From NCBI GenBank assembly GCA_934635545.1, contig CAKTZN010000012.1:1-18768 (forward strand): DNA of 18,768 nt, in the 5' to 3' direction. Numbering within the stretch: position 1 is the first letter of the stretch; each line of letters opens with the position of its first letter. This stretch comes from an uncultured Oscillospiraceae bacterium. GTDB taxonomy: Bacteria > Bacillota > Clostridia > Oscillospirales > Oscillospiraceae. The position numbers were made by a program, and so were the translations under genes. This document shows positions 7,396 through 15,545 of the stretch, piece after piece. The notes beneath the pieces were generated by a model, which made no database searches, was not told the DNA's origin, and was given only the letters and a program-made list of their open reading frames with translations.

Positions 7396-7396
7396 G

Positions 7397-9058
7397 CTAT
7401 GCCTCCTTCTGCCTGCCCACACAGCGGTTGAACACCAACAGCGCCGTGGTGGTAATGAGCACACACAGAACCGCCATTGCCATGCCGAGAGACACGCTGC
7501 CCTGCTCAAACTCGCGGTTGATGTAGGTCGAGACCACCAGCGTATTGGGTGGCGCAATGAGGCTGGCCGTCACCAGTTCGCGGAAAGCGATGATGAAGAT
7601 CATCATCCACCCGGCAAAGATGCCGCGGGAGATCATGGGCAGCGTGACGCGGCGGAATACATACGAGGGCGTACCGCCGAAAACGCGCCCCGCCTGCAAA
7701 AGGCTGTCGTTAATCTGCGTAAAAGCCGATGTCACATACTGCACGGTGTACGGCAGATACAGCACCACATACGCAAGCACCATGATACCGATAGTGTTAT
7801 AGAGTGGAATCACCTTATAAATTGTGTTCCAGAACAGCATGATGCCGATGACCAACACGATGCTGGGCAGCATTTCCGGCAGCAGGCTGATACCCTCCAG
7901 CGCTTTCTTGAAAAAGCCCTTGGATTTGCGCACCGCTACCACCACCGCCGTGCCGATCACGGAACAGATCGACGCGGAGGATACCGCAAGGAACAGACTT
8001 TTCCAAATAGAGGACAAGGCTTTCGGCGTGGTCAGCAGTTCCTTGTAGTGCTCAAGGGTAAAGTTGCCTGCGGCCAGACCATAGCCCCGCAGCTTGATGA
8101 GCGAGGTGGAGATGATGGAGAAATACGGTACGCCGATGGCCACCAGCACCACAAGCAGCACCCACAGCCATGCACCGACTTGTCCGGCGGTAGACAGTTT
8201 TGTCTGCGCCGGACGACTGCCCTTGCCGCTGACCAGACGGTAGCTGTTTTTGCTCGTAATATAGTTCTGCATCAGCCACATGGCCATACAGATGCAGACC
8301 AGAATGGAGGACAGGCTGGCCGAGCGACCAAAGTCGATGGGTGCGGTGGTGGAGTAGCGGTGAATGTCAGTGGTGAACACATAAAATCCGATGCGCCGTC
8401 CCAGCGTGTAGGGCGTTCCGTATTCAGAAAGCGTCTTGACGAACACCAGCAGTGCGCCGATGGCATAGTTGCCGGTCAGCAGCGGGGCGAAAATTTTCCG
8501 CAGCCGCAGGCCGAAGCCCGCACCGAACACCGCGCCGCTTTCCTCCAAACTCGCCGGTATGTTCAACATGGCATTTTTCAGCATGGTCATGAGGAACGGG
8601 AACACGTGCAGGCTCATCACCAGCACCAGACCGCCAAAGCAGAAGAAGCCCTCCGACCACGAGCCGGTGGCCGGAAAAAGCTGCTGAAAGAGCCCCTTTT
8701 TCTGCATGAACAGGATCCAGCCCATGGACGCGATATACGGCGGCGTCATAAACGGGATCATGAAGATGATGTCCAGCCAGATGTGCTTTGCAAGCTGGGT
8801 ACGCGCCAGCAGGTACGCCGTCGGCACGGCGATGACCGTGGAACACAGCACCACGCATACGCCCAGCAGCAGGGAATTGCAGACGGTCTGCACATTTTCG
8901 GAACTTGCGATAGTCTGCCACGCCTGATACAGGTCAAGGCGGCCATCCACGATGACCGCCTTGGCGAAAACTGTAATCAGAGGGCAGAGAATCAAGCCGG
9001 TCAGAAGCACCAGCAGCAGCGCCAGCGGTAGATTCTTTTTCAGATCGATTTGTCTCAT
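7397..9058 (-). CDS. ABC importer permease, two fused permease domains (FbpB/AfuB/phosphonate type)
   Basis: A 553-residue polytopic protein with about twelve hydrophobic segments and two BPD_transp_1 domains in tandem. Each half carries an EAA loop that docks the ATPase: LEESGAVFGAGFGLRLRKIF (171-190) and DSLLQAGRVFGGTPSYVFRR (451-470), the second followed by VTLPM. Fused permeases of this size are typical of ferric iron (FbpB), thiamine (ThiP) and 2-aminoethylphosphonate importers. GGAGGG precedes the ATG at 9058 and the gene begins 15 bp after the substrate-binding protein's stop. It forms a complete importer with the two genes upstream in the operon. The ligand cannot be told from sequence. 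Confidence 0.93.
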   Translation of the reverse strand: MRQIDLKKNLPLALLLVLLTGLILCPLITVFAKAVIVDGRLDLYQAWQTIASSENVQTVCNSLLLGVCVVLCSTVIAVPTAYLLARTQLAKHIWLDIIFMIPFMTPPYIASMGWILFMQKKGLFQQLFPATGSWSEGFFCFGGLVLVMSLHVFPFLMTMLKNAMLNIPASLEESGAVFGAGFGLRLRKIFAPLLTGNYAIGALLVFVKTLSEYGTPYTLGRRIGFYVFTTDIHRYSTTAPIDFGRSASLSSILVCICMAMWLMQNYITSKNSYRLVSGKGSRPAQTKLSTAGQVGAWLWVLLVVLVAIGVPYFSIISTSLIKLRGYGLAAGNFTLEHYKELLTTPKALSSIWKSLFLAVSSASICSVIGTAVVVAVRKSKGFFKKALEGISLLPEMLPSIVLVIGIMLFWNTIYKVIPLYNTIGIMVLAYVVLYLPYTVQYVTSAFTQINDSLLQAGRVFGGTPSYVFRRVTLPMISRGIFAGWMMIFIIAFRELVTASLIAPPNTLVVSTYINREFEQGSVSLGMAMAVLCVLITTTALLVFNRCVGRQKEA

Positions 9059-9073
9059 AAGCCCTCCGCTTTG

Positions 9074-10108
9074 TCACTTGCAGAGGCTGTTGAGCTTGGC
9101 TGCGGTGTCGGACGCGACGGCCATCATCTTGTCCCAGTCGGTTGTGATCTGGGGAATATCGGAGAGGTTGGTGCGGCTGTCGCACTGAATATCGCTGCGG
9201 CCGGGCAGCAGGTAAGCGTCAGCAACCAGCTTCTGTGCCTCGTCACTGAACAGGAAATCCACGAACGCCTTGGCGTTGTCCATGTTGGGGGCGGTCTTGA
9301 GGATCATGGCAGGACGGGGGTTGACCACCGTGCCGGAAGCGGGATAATAGATGTTCAGGGGCTCGCCCTTTGCCATGGAGGAATAGGCATTGTAGTCCAC
9401 GCCAGCGATCAGGATGCCCTTCTCGCCGGTGGTGACAGCTTCCAGCGCTGCCTTGTTGGCGCCGGGAACAGTCAGGCCGTTGTCCGCCCAGCTCTGCATG
9501 ATGGCCTCGCCGTCAGCAGTGCCGGTCACAAGACCCGCGAGGAAGTCCTTGCACGCACCGGACTTTTCGGGATCAGGGATGGCGATCATGTCCTTGTACT
9601 GGGCGTCCGCCAGCTCGGACCAGTCGGCGTTCAGCTCGGGGACAACGGTGGTGTTGTAGATGACGCCCACAGCGGAAGCGCTGTAACCGAACAGGGTATT
9701 GTCCGCGTCGATCCAGCCTGCGTTGACCTTGTCGGCGTTGGTGGGGGTGTAGCTTTCCAGCTGGCCGTCGGCCTTCATGCTCAGGCCGTCAGACCAGGAG
9801 GCAAGGATGACCACATCGGCAACGGGATTGGCCTGCTCCGCCTCCAGACGGGCAAGGATCTCGCCTGTGGTGCCCTGGAACTGCTCCACCTCAACGCCGG
9901 CCTTTGCCGTGAAGGCCTCGGCCAGCTTGTCGGCCAGACCGGCGGGGCTGGGCATATAGACCGTCACCTTGCCGGAAAGCTGCGGCTCGGTGTTGTCGGA
10001 AACGGCGGGGTCGTTATTTGCTTCATCCTGAGACGGATTTGCGCCGCAGGCTGCCAGACCAAGGCAAAGGCACAGGGCCAGCAGCAGACATACGATACTC
10101 TTTTTCAT
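9074..10108 (-). CDS. Lipoprotein substrate-binding protein of the ABC importer (AfuA/FbpA class)
   Basis: A 344-residue solute-binding lipoprotein. Residues 1-21 form a lipoprotein signal peptide with lipobox LAAC and Cys21 as anchor, followed by an acidic linker. The mature part begins GKVTVYMPSPAGLADKLAEAF and follows the COG1840 (AfuA/FbpA) pattern, with IYNTTVVPE, IAIPDPEKSGA and ending LVADAYLLPGRSDI. The Tyr residues that bind ferric iron in FbpA have possible counterparts in VDYNAYSSM and NIYYPASGT, and the latter region (GTVVNPRPAMI) also looks like phosphonate binders, so iron versus phosphonate or phosphate ester is open. The ATG at 10108 overlaps the ATPase stop as ATGA. Confidence 0.9.
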   Translation of the reverse strand: MKKSIVCLLLALCLCLGLAACGANPSQDEANNDPAVSDNTEPQLSGKVTVYMPSPAGLADKLAEAFTAKAGVEVEQFQGTTGEILARLEAEQANPVADVVILASWSDGLSMKADGQLESYTPTNADKVNAGWIDADNTLFGYSASAVGVIYNTTVVPELNADWSELADAQYKDMIAIPDPEKSGACKDFLAGLVTGTADGEAIMQSWADNGLTVPGANKAALEAVTTGEKGILIAGVDYNAYSSMAKGEPLNIYYPASGTVVNPRPAMILKTAPNMDNAKAFVDFLFSDEAQKLVADAYLLPGRSDIQCDSRTNLSDIPQITTDWDKMMAVASDTAAKLNSLCK

Positions 10109-11082
10109 GCTGATAAAACCTCTTTCTTTTGAAAAGTAATAACTTGATCGGGATCTATGTAAACGGACAGCATCTCGCCGGGCGTTACCTTCTGTCCGCT
10201 GTGAAGTGTCCATGTGCCATTCCGGTAAGGGACGGTGATCTCATAGGTGCTGCCCAGATACTGCACACTCTGGACGGGAAGCTCAAAGTGCAGCGCACCT
10301 ATGACCGGTGTTTGCGCGGCGGCCTCCGGGCGGAACATCTCCCCCTCACTGAGCCAGTTGGACTTTCCCACAAAGCGTGCCACAAACTCGCTGGCAGGAT
10401 CGTGGTAGATGGTTTCCGGCGCGGCATATTGCTCCACATATCCGCCGTTCAGGACGGCGATGCTGTCGCTCATACTCATGGCCTCTGTCTGGTCGTGGGT
10501 CACGAAAACAGAGGTAATGCCGAGGGCGGAGGTCAGCGACCTTAGCTCATGCCGCATCTCCTCCCGCAGCAGGGCGTCCAAAGCGGAAAGGGGTTCGTCA
10601 AACAGGATGCACCCCGGCTGGACGGCAATGGCACGGGCAAAGGCCACGCGCTGCTGCTGACCACCGGAAAGCTGATGGGGATATCGTTTTTCAAAGTCCT
10701 CCAGATGTACCGTGCGCAGTGCGTCGCGCACGCGGCTCTGCAAATCCGCCGTGTCTTTTCTCGCTCGCAGGCCAAAGGCCACATTCTCAAATACCGTCAT
10801 GTGAGGCCAGAGAGCAAAATCCTGAAACACAAAGCCGAGGTTCCGTTTCTCCGGCGGCAGGTTGATCTTGTGCGTCTTGGAGAAAACGCAGGTATCGTCC
10901 AGCCAGATCTCGCCGTCGTCCGGCGTTTCCAGCCCGGCGATCATCCGCAGCAGCGTCGTCTTGCCGCAGCCGGAGGGCCCCAGCAGCGTTGTGAAGCTGC
11001 CGTTCTGGATGGTCAGCGTCGTCGGATGGATGACCTGCTTCTTATCAAAGCTCTTTGCAATCTGTTCCAATCGAATTTCCAT
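10105..11082 (-). CDS. ABC importer ATP-binding protein (FbpC/PotA type)
   Basis: A 325-residue ATPase that powers the importer from the cytoplasmic face. Walker A GPSGCGKTT (35-43), Q-loop FVFQDFALWPH, signature LSGGQQQR (138-145), Walker B CILFDEPLSALD (158-169) and switch His in FVTHDQTEA (H196) are all intact. Residues after about 240 form a TOBE-like domain typical of importers for iron, spermidine or phosphonates. The ATG at 11082 follows AGAGGG; an open frame continues upstream but does not look like protein. It is the first gene of the ten-gene minus-strand run and its stop overlaps the next start. Confidence 0.93.
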   Translation of the reverse strand: MEIRLEQIAKSFDKKQVIHPTTLTIQNGSFTTLLGPSGCGKTTLLRMIAGLETPDDGEIWLDDTCVFSKTHKINLPPEKRNLGFVFQDFALWPHMTVFENVAFGLRARKDTADLQSRVRDALRTVHLEDFEKRYPHQLSGGQQQRVAFARAIAVQPGCILFDEPLSALDALLREEMRHELRSLTSALGITSVFVTHDQTEAMSMSDSIAVLNGGYVEQYAAPETIYHDPASEFVARFVGKSNWLSEGEMFRPEAAAQTPVIGALHFELPVQSVQYLGSTYEITVPYRNGTWTLHSGQKVTPGEMLSVYIDPDQVITFQKKEVLSA

Positions 11083-11111
11083 AGCAGCCCTCTTTTCTAC
11101 ACTTACAACGA

Positions 11112-11117
11112 AGTATA
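11112..11117 (-). promoter_or_regulatory. Candidate -10 element upstream of the transporter/polyphosphate operon
   Basis: TATACT on the minus strand, 29 bp before the ATPase start, matches the sigma-A -10 in five of six positions. No good -35 is found 16-18 bp upstream, which would fit an activator-dependent promoter (for example phosphate or iron limitation). No recognised operator was identified. Confidence 0.25.
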
Positions 11118-11275
11118 ACGGTGGAATGTAAATTGTGCGGCCTGAACTGTGTAAAATAAAAGTAAAATCAAAGTATCTGGTGGGTATACAACTATGAGAC
11201 TCTGGACGAACTTGCCGCCTATGTGCGATGATAGTTTCCGTTGGCAAAGCTTGGATACGGCATGGCTATTCCTTA

Positions 11276-11322
11276 AAAGAAGACATCCTGAGATGAAGCT
11301 GTGAAAGTTTCACTCAGGATGT
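11276..11322 (-). terminator. Rho-independent terminator after degV
   Basis: A perfect 10-bp stem (11283-11292 with 11313-11322) is extended inside by TGAA/TTCA after a one-base bulge. On the minus strand it is followed by TCTTCTTTT and lies just beyond the degV stop at 11328. This separates degV from the transporter operon. Confidence 0.75.
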
Positions 11323-11327
11323 TATGA

Positions 11328-12179
11328 TTATGTTGTCTTCGCTTTTTTGAAAAAGGCGACCGCCACAACGCCTGGGCCGGTATGTGCCCCTATGACGCTG
11401 CACAGCAGCGTGGAGTCAATGGAATCCACACTGGATTGCCAGAGAGCGCGGCTATCCTCCACATATTTTTTAAGGAATACATCGCTTAAACCGGAGTAAC
11501 CAAGCAATATCGGCATGGAAAAATCGATGCCGCCGCAGCTATGTATCTTCTCAACGAGGAGGTGATTGCCTTGCTTTGAACCTCGAGCCTTGCCAATAAC
11601 AACGGGCTCACCACGCTGTATGATAAGGACGGGCTTGATGTTCAGGACGCCTCCGGCGAATGCAGCGGTTTTGGATATGCGTCCGCCTTTTTTCAGATAC
11701 TCCAACGTATCAAGCAATGCGATGAGACACACATCATCGCGTTTTTCTGTGACTTCATCAGCAAGCTGTTTTGCATTTACTCCTTCTTCGGCCCGCCTTA
11801 AAGCGTATTCTGCAAGAATACCGGATCCGATTGCAACAGTCATACTGTCTATCACAAAGATGTTTTCGTAATCTGCTGCGGCGATGCACGCACTCTGATA
11901 TGTCCCGGATAGTTTTGATGAAATAGTAATGACAACAGCACTATCTCCGGCTGCTGTAATCTTTTCAAATACTTCTTGGAAAGCGGCGGGGGGAGCCTGA
12001 CTTGTAGTTGGCAGCACATCGCTTTCAACAAGTCGCTCGTAAAAGCGCGTTTTATCAATAGTAACACCATCAACGAATTCTTCTTTTCCAAAATATACGG
12101 TCAATGGCACGATGCAGAAACTATCTTTGATGTGATCCGGCATATCCACAGTCGAGTCCACAATTATTTGAACGCTCAT
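11328..12179 (-). CDS. DegV family fatty-acid-binding protein
   Basis: A 283-residue DegV (FakB-like) protein. It begins IIVDSTVDMP, with the conserved D-S-T/S motif, then PLTVYFG..EFVDGVTID, LPTTSQAPPAAFQEVFE (the TSQ/P ligand motif), AVVITISSKLSGTYQSA and IFVIDSMTVAIGSGIL. A C-terminal lobe has LEYLKKGGRISK, LNIKPVL and IGAHTGPGVVAVAFF. FakB proteins present acyl chains to the FakA kinase; many DegV paralogues remain unassigned and no fakA is seen here. AGGAGG precedes the ATG. It stands alone between two terminators, so it is probably a single-gene unit. Confidence 0.95.
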   Translation of the reverse strand: MSVQIIVDSTVDMPDHIKDSFCIVPLTVYFGKEEFVDGVTIDKTRFYERLVESDVLPTTSQAPPAAFQEVFEKITAAGDSAVVITISSKLSGTYQSACIAAADYENIFVIDSMTVAIGSGILAEYALRRAEEGVNAKQLADEVTEKRDDVCLIALLDTLEYLKKGGRISKTAAFAGGVLNIKPVLIIQRGEPVVIGKARGSKQGNHLLVEKIHSCGGIDFSMPILLGYSGLSDVFLKKYVEDSRALWQSSVDSIDSTLLCSVIGAHTGPGVVAVAFFKKAKTT

Positions 12180-12211
12180 AGGAAGCCTCCTATTACAATA
12201 AAATTAGACGG

Positions 12212-12240
12212 GAAAGCCGGACAGTCAGTCCGGCTTTCTT
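12212..12240. terminator. Terminator between the surface-protein gene and degV
   Basis: An 11-bp perfect stem (12212-12222 with 12228-12238) and 5-nt loop. Arms begin and end in short A/T runs and a TTTCTTT follows on the plus strand; on the minus strand a looser TAATTTTATT follows. It most likely ends transcription of the surface-protein gene on the minus strand, with the degV ribosome site close beyond. Confidence 0.55.
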
Positions 12241-12287
12241 TCCGTTGCTCATAGAGGGCACAGGGAACTGCCATGCGCCGGTAGCAT

Positions 12288-15146
12288 TCATCGGTTATCC
12301 CGCGACTGGCGGCGCTTATAGCGGCACACCGCTGCCGCGGCCAACAGCATTCCGGACGCTGCTGCCAGCATCACCATAAGAGGAATATTGCTGCGATCCC
12401 CGGTGGCCGGTGAGTTGATCGCGGCGCTCGGATAGTAGTGATGCCCGCCGCTGCCGCCTGCCGTATAATTGCAGCTCATGGAGCCGATGGTCAGCGCGCC
12501 GCTGGTCACGCCGTCGCAGAAGCGGTACACGGGACGCTGTCCGTTTACGGTATATTCCGCGCCTGCAATGGCGAAGCCCTCGTTGTTCGCGGCGGTATTC
12601 ACACCGGCGGCAGGTAAGACATGGACGATCTCCGGAGCGGACGATCCGTTCAGGGTGATCCGTGCCATGCGGTTGCCATAGCCGTCATCTGCCGCCACCC
12701 AAAGCTTCTTTTCGTAGGTGTCATAGTCCAGTGCCATGGCGCCGCCCAGCTTGGCGTCAATATCCGCGATCTGCACGACGGTCTCATCCTTGTTGAGGAC
12801 ATAGGCGTACACATGGCCATTATCCTCCAGCGCCACAAAGAACACACCACCGGCAACGGCATGGGGGTATTTGGCTGCGTCAAACGCACTGCCGGTGTTC
12901 TGATCGATCAGCTTTCCGGCTACATCGGCGTTTGCGACCCATTCCACCGCCTCAATGCCCATGTTGGCGGAAACCTGCGGGAGCGACGCGGTCAGATCCC
13001 ATTCCTTCTGCGCCACAAGACGCGTACCTGCTTCGTTGGGATCGACCATCAGGATCGTGTTATAGTTCACGCCCTTGGCGCTGTTATCACGCTCGGAGGC
13101 AAGGTAAACCATGCCGCTGCCGTCCACTGTAATGCCCTCGGCATCGGGGCCTTTTGCCTTTGCATTGTTGGCGTCCTTCCGGAAGCAGACGCGCTTGCCC
13201 TGTTCAAAACCGCTGGCAAATGTCAGCGTCCCGTCCTTGGCCACATTCATGACCCAGAAGGTCGCGGTGCCGTTGTCCACGGCGTAGAGCTTACCATTGG
13301 CAAAATCAAGACCGGAGGAGTCCTCCAGGAAGGTGGGCGTTGTGTCAAATGTATGTATTTCGTCGCTGCCGGGCCATGCAATGACATCCGGGATACCGGC
13401 AAATTTGTTTGCCGCGCCGGGGGTAGCCTCCAGCGTGTTCTGATAGCTGCTGCCGTTGACATCCGGGTACAGCCCCCAGGTGGGGTTGGTATGGCTTCCG
13501 TCAGGCCAGGTCGTTACGGCGATCTGCTCTCCGTCCTCAAACAGGCGGACGGAATCGCCCTTGCCGAGACCGAACGCAAAGCCCTTTGCACCGCTGTCGT
13601 CCTGATAGATCACCAGAAATCCGTTTGCCGGAATGGTCGTTCCATCAGGAATGGTATAGGGATCCTTGTCCTTATTGTCCTTCAGCACAAGGCCGGAGAT
13701 GTCCAGCACTTTGTCCGTGGGATTGGCCAGTTCTACCCAGTCCGGGCCGCCGTTGGGGTCGTTGGACTGCACTTCGTTGATGACCACGGGGTTAACGACC
13801 TTGTTCTTTTTACCCTTTGTAGCGGTGGCAAAATCCTGAAATTCACCGGTGCCGTCAGGAATACGGGCATAGACGCCGTTTGCGTGGACGGTCCATTCAT
13901 ATTCGGCGATGATGCTGCCGCCGGCATCGTAGATCACAGCTTTATCGGCCTTGCCCAGTCCGAAGGTGAAGTCCTTGTTCTGCTCAAACACATAGAGTGC
14001 GCCGGGTGTCAGCGCCGTTCCGTTCGGAACAGGGGTAACGTCAGCCTTGTGTCCCACCGGGTCGTTGTCCAGCAGATACCAGCCGGAAATATCAACGGAC
14101 TGTGTGCCGACATTCATGATCTCCACCCAGTCGGTCGTGTCGCCGTTGGACTCTACCTCGTTGATCACGATGGTCGGCGCATAATATTCGTTGGCGGCGC
14201 CCTTTGTTTCCTTGGTCAGTCGGAACGCGCCGGTGCCGTCGGGATAGCGCCCGTAGGAGGCCTTTGCCGCGTCGCCGTCATAGGAGGCGTGCTCCGTCCA
14301 GTTGTACTCATCCAGCAAATTGCCGTCTTTGTCGTACAAGCGGATGGAATCGCCGGAGCCAATGCCGATGGCCGCTTCAAACGTGCCTTCTGCAAAGCTT
14401 TTTGCCTGATCGTCATAGATCAGACCGCCGCTCTTGGCGTCCACCACCAGTAGCGCTCCCGCTGCGATCATACTCCCCTCCGGGAAGCGCCAGCGGTGAT
14501 CATCGGAATTGTCCCGCAGCTCGAAGCCGAAAATATCCAGTGCTTCCGTACCGGTATTCATCAGCTCCACCCAGTCGTCAGGACTGGAGTTGATCTCGTT
14601 GAGCACCAGCGCCGGTTTAACGGAAGGCTCTGGCTGAGGCGGCTCTGGCGTGGCAGGCGCTGCGTTTGCCGCGCCTTTGGTAGCGTCCACATCGGCAAAG
14701 CTGCCGTCGCTCTGCCGGGACCATGTGCCGACCGCTACGCTGGTATAGGCATAGCTGTCGATCTGTGCTCCGCTGGCATCATACAGAATGGCGGTATCCG
14801 CTTTGCCAAGACCAAAATCAAAATTTACCGTTTCTTCAAAAATCAGAAATGTGCCGGGCTCCAGAACAGTTCCCTCTGCTAGCGGCGTGGTTTTTCCCTC
14901 CGTTTTTCTTTCTTCACCCTTGTCATCGGTCAGATACCAGCCGGAGATATCCACCGCCTCTGAACCGATGTTGGTGATCTCCACCCAGTCGTTGCCTTTA
15001 TTCGGAGCATCCGATTCCACTTCGTTGATCACAATGGATGGCTGCTGTGTCTGCGATTTTGGCGCAACATCTGCTGCCAGTGCCTGCGAAGGCAGCAGCA
15101 TAGCCGCCGCCAACAGTATACTGAGAATTTTGTGTGTTCGTTTCAT
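12288..15146 (-). CDS. Sortase-anchored surface protein with four lamin-tail domains and a phytase/esterase-like propeller
   Basis: A 952-residue exported protein starting at the ATG at 15146 (AGGAGG 6 nt before). Residues 1-25 are a signal peptide ending QALAA. Four lamin-tail (LTD) repeats follow at about 37-160, 178-318, 325-448 and 453-582, each opening with [IV]V[IL]NE[VI].S and a DWVE(I/L) strand and most ending in DATKGAAN-like turns. Residues about 585-890 form a beta-propeller-like region (SSGLDFANGKLYAVD, GPDAEGITVDGSGMVYLASE, MALDYDTYEKKLWVAADDG) typical of phytase-like/esterase-like domains. The C-terminus has SPATG (912-916), a hydrophobic helix and a KRR tail, a variant LPxTG sorting signal. 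It is likely cell-wall attached and may act on phosphoesters or bind surfaces; activity is inferred. Confidence 0.88.
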   Translation of the reverse strand: MKRTHKILSILLAAAMLLPSQALAADVAPKSQTQQPSIVINEVESDAPNKGNDWVEITNIGSEAVDISGWYLTDDKGEERKTEGKTTPLAEGTVLEPGTFLIFEETVNFDFGLGKADTAILYDASGAQIDSYAYTSVAVGTWSRQSDGSFADVDATKGAANAAPATPEPPQPEPSVKPALVLNEINSSPDDWVELMNTGTEALDIFGFELRDNSDDHRWRFPEGSMIAAGALLVVDAKSGGLIYDDQAKSFAEGTFEAAIGIGSGDSIRLYDKDGNLLDEYNWTEHASYDGDAAKASYGRYPDGTGAFRLTKETKGAANEYYAPTIVINEVESNGDTTDWVEIMNVGTQSVDISGWYLLDNDPVGHKADVTPVPNGTALTPGALYVFEQNKDFTFGLGKADKAVIYDAGGSIIAEYEWTVHANGVYARIPDGTGEFQDFATATKGKKNKVVNPVVINEVQSNDPNGGPDWVELANPTDKVLDISGLVLKDNKDKDPYTIPDGTTIPANGFLVIYQDDSGAKGFAFGLGKGDSVRLFEDGEQIAVTTWPDGSHTNPTWGLYPDVNGSSYQNTLEATPGAANKFAGIPDVIAWPGSDEIHTFDTTPTFLEDSSGLDFANGKLYAVDNGTATFWVMNVAKDGTLTFASGFEQGKRVCFRKDANNAKAKGPDAEGITVDGSGMVYLASERDNSAKGVNYNTILMVDPNEAGTRLVAQKEWDLTASLPQVSANMGIEAVEWVANADVAGKLIDQNTGSAFDAAKYPHAVAGGVFFVALEDNGHVYAYVLNKDETVVQIADIDAKLGGAMALDYDTYEKKLWVAADDGYGNRMARITLNGSSAPEIVHVLPAAGVNTAANNEGFAIAGAEYTVNGQRPVYRFCDGVTSGALTIGSMSCNYTAGGSGGHHYYPSAAINSPATGDRSNIPLMVMLAAASGMLLAAAAVCRYKRRQSRDNR

Positions 15147-15194
15147 AAGACGCCTCCTGCGTAAGAATCTGGAATATCTGTCATCCCAATTCTT

Positions 15195-15223
15195 AGTGTA
15201 GGCGGCCAACGTAAAATCCACAA
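15195..15223 (-). promoter_or_regulatory. Candidate sigma-A promoter of the surface-protein gene
   Basis: On the minus strand TTGTGG (15218-15223) is separated by 17 bp from TACACT (15195-15200), about 48 bp before the start codon. The -35 is imperfect, so this is moderate evidence. Confidence 0.4.
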
Positions 15224-15352
15224 CATGAGCATTGTAAAATTATGGAGAGAGCCATTATGCGATAAGCCTCACGGGTCGAGTAAGGAACGTGCCCCTGCCC
15301 ACCCCTGCACAAAGCAGGCATATTGAATCATGGGCTACACCCACTGAATAGG

Positions 15353-15395
15353 TGCAGCAAGGCCACCTGCCGATCTGGCAGGTGGCCTTGCTGCA
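15353..15395. repeat. 19-bp perfect inverted repeat
   Basis: Arms 15353-15371 and 15377-15395 are exact reverse complements around a 5-nt loop. No T run follows on either strand, so it is not a standard intrinsic terminator. It lies between the surface-protein gene and the integrated segment. Confidence 0.7.
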
Positions 15396-15545
15396 GTTGG
15401 AGAGTAATTCCCTTAGAATTTTGCCCGTCCGAACGTATTGACAATATATTCGATTATGCTACGCTGGGATTAAGGGGGCAGGTACGAGGGTGCGGGATAA
15501 CAACATCCGTCCCTTGCCTGAGTATAACAGTGCAGGCCGCTGGGG

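Larger units (their letters stand above)
15147..15545. other. Intergenic region upstream of the surface-protein gene
   Basis: About 400 bp without a convincing gene. It contains the candidate promoter of the surface-protein gene (15195-15223), a striking 19-bp perfect hairpin (15353-15395), and a plus-strand TTGACA (15438-15443) with a weak TACGCT 16 bp on. Base composition turns AT-rich from about 15.6 kb, so a boundary of the integrated segment may lie near here, although no copy of the rpsI 3' end was found. Confidence 0.45.

Noticed and set aside
7352..9031. Long plus-strand open frame of 559 codons opposite the permease
   Set aside because: It is antisense to a clear two-domain permease, its product is rich in His/Gln/Arg with no domain, and it has no ribosome site. 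It is a shadow of a GC-rich gene.
11170..11231. Short plus-strand stretch reading YETLDELAAYVR before a stop, like a gene tail
   Set aside because: The frame is closed by a stop about 20 codons upstream and there is no other support, so it is too short to annotate.
12621..14453. Plus-strand open frame of 610 codons opposite the surface protein
   Set aside because: It mirrors the repeated LTD coding sequence, has no recognised domain and lacks a start signal. The minus-strand protein has a signal peptide and sorting signal.
15438..15465. Plus-strand promoter-like TTGACA with TACGCT 16 bp away
   Set aside because: The -10 is poor and no plus-strand gene follows; it faces the 3' end of the minus-strand regulator gene. 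Mentioned but not called.
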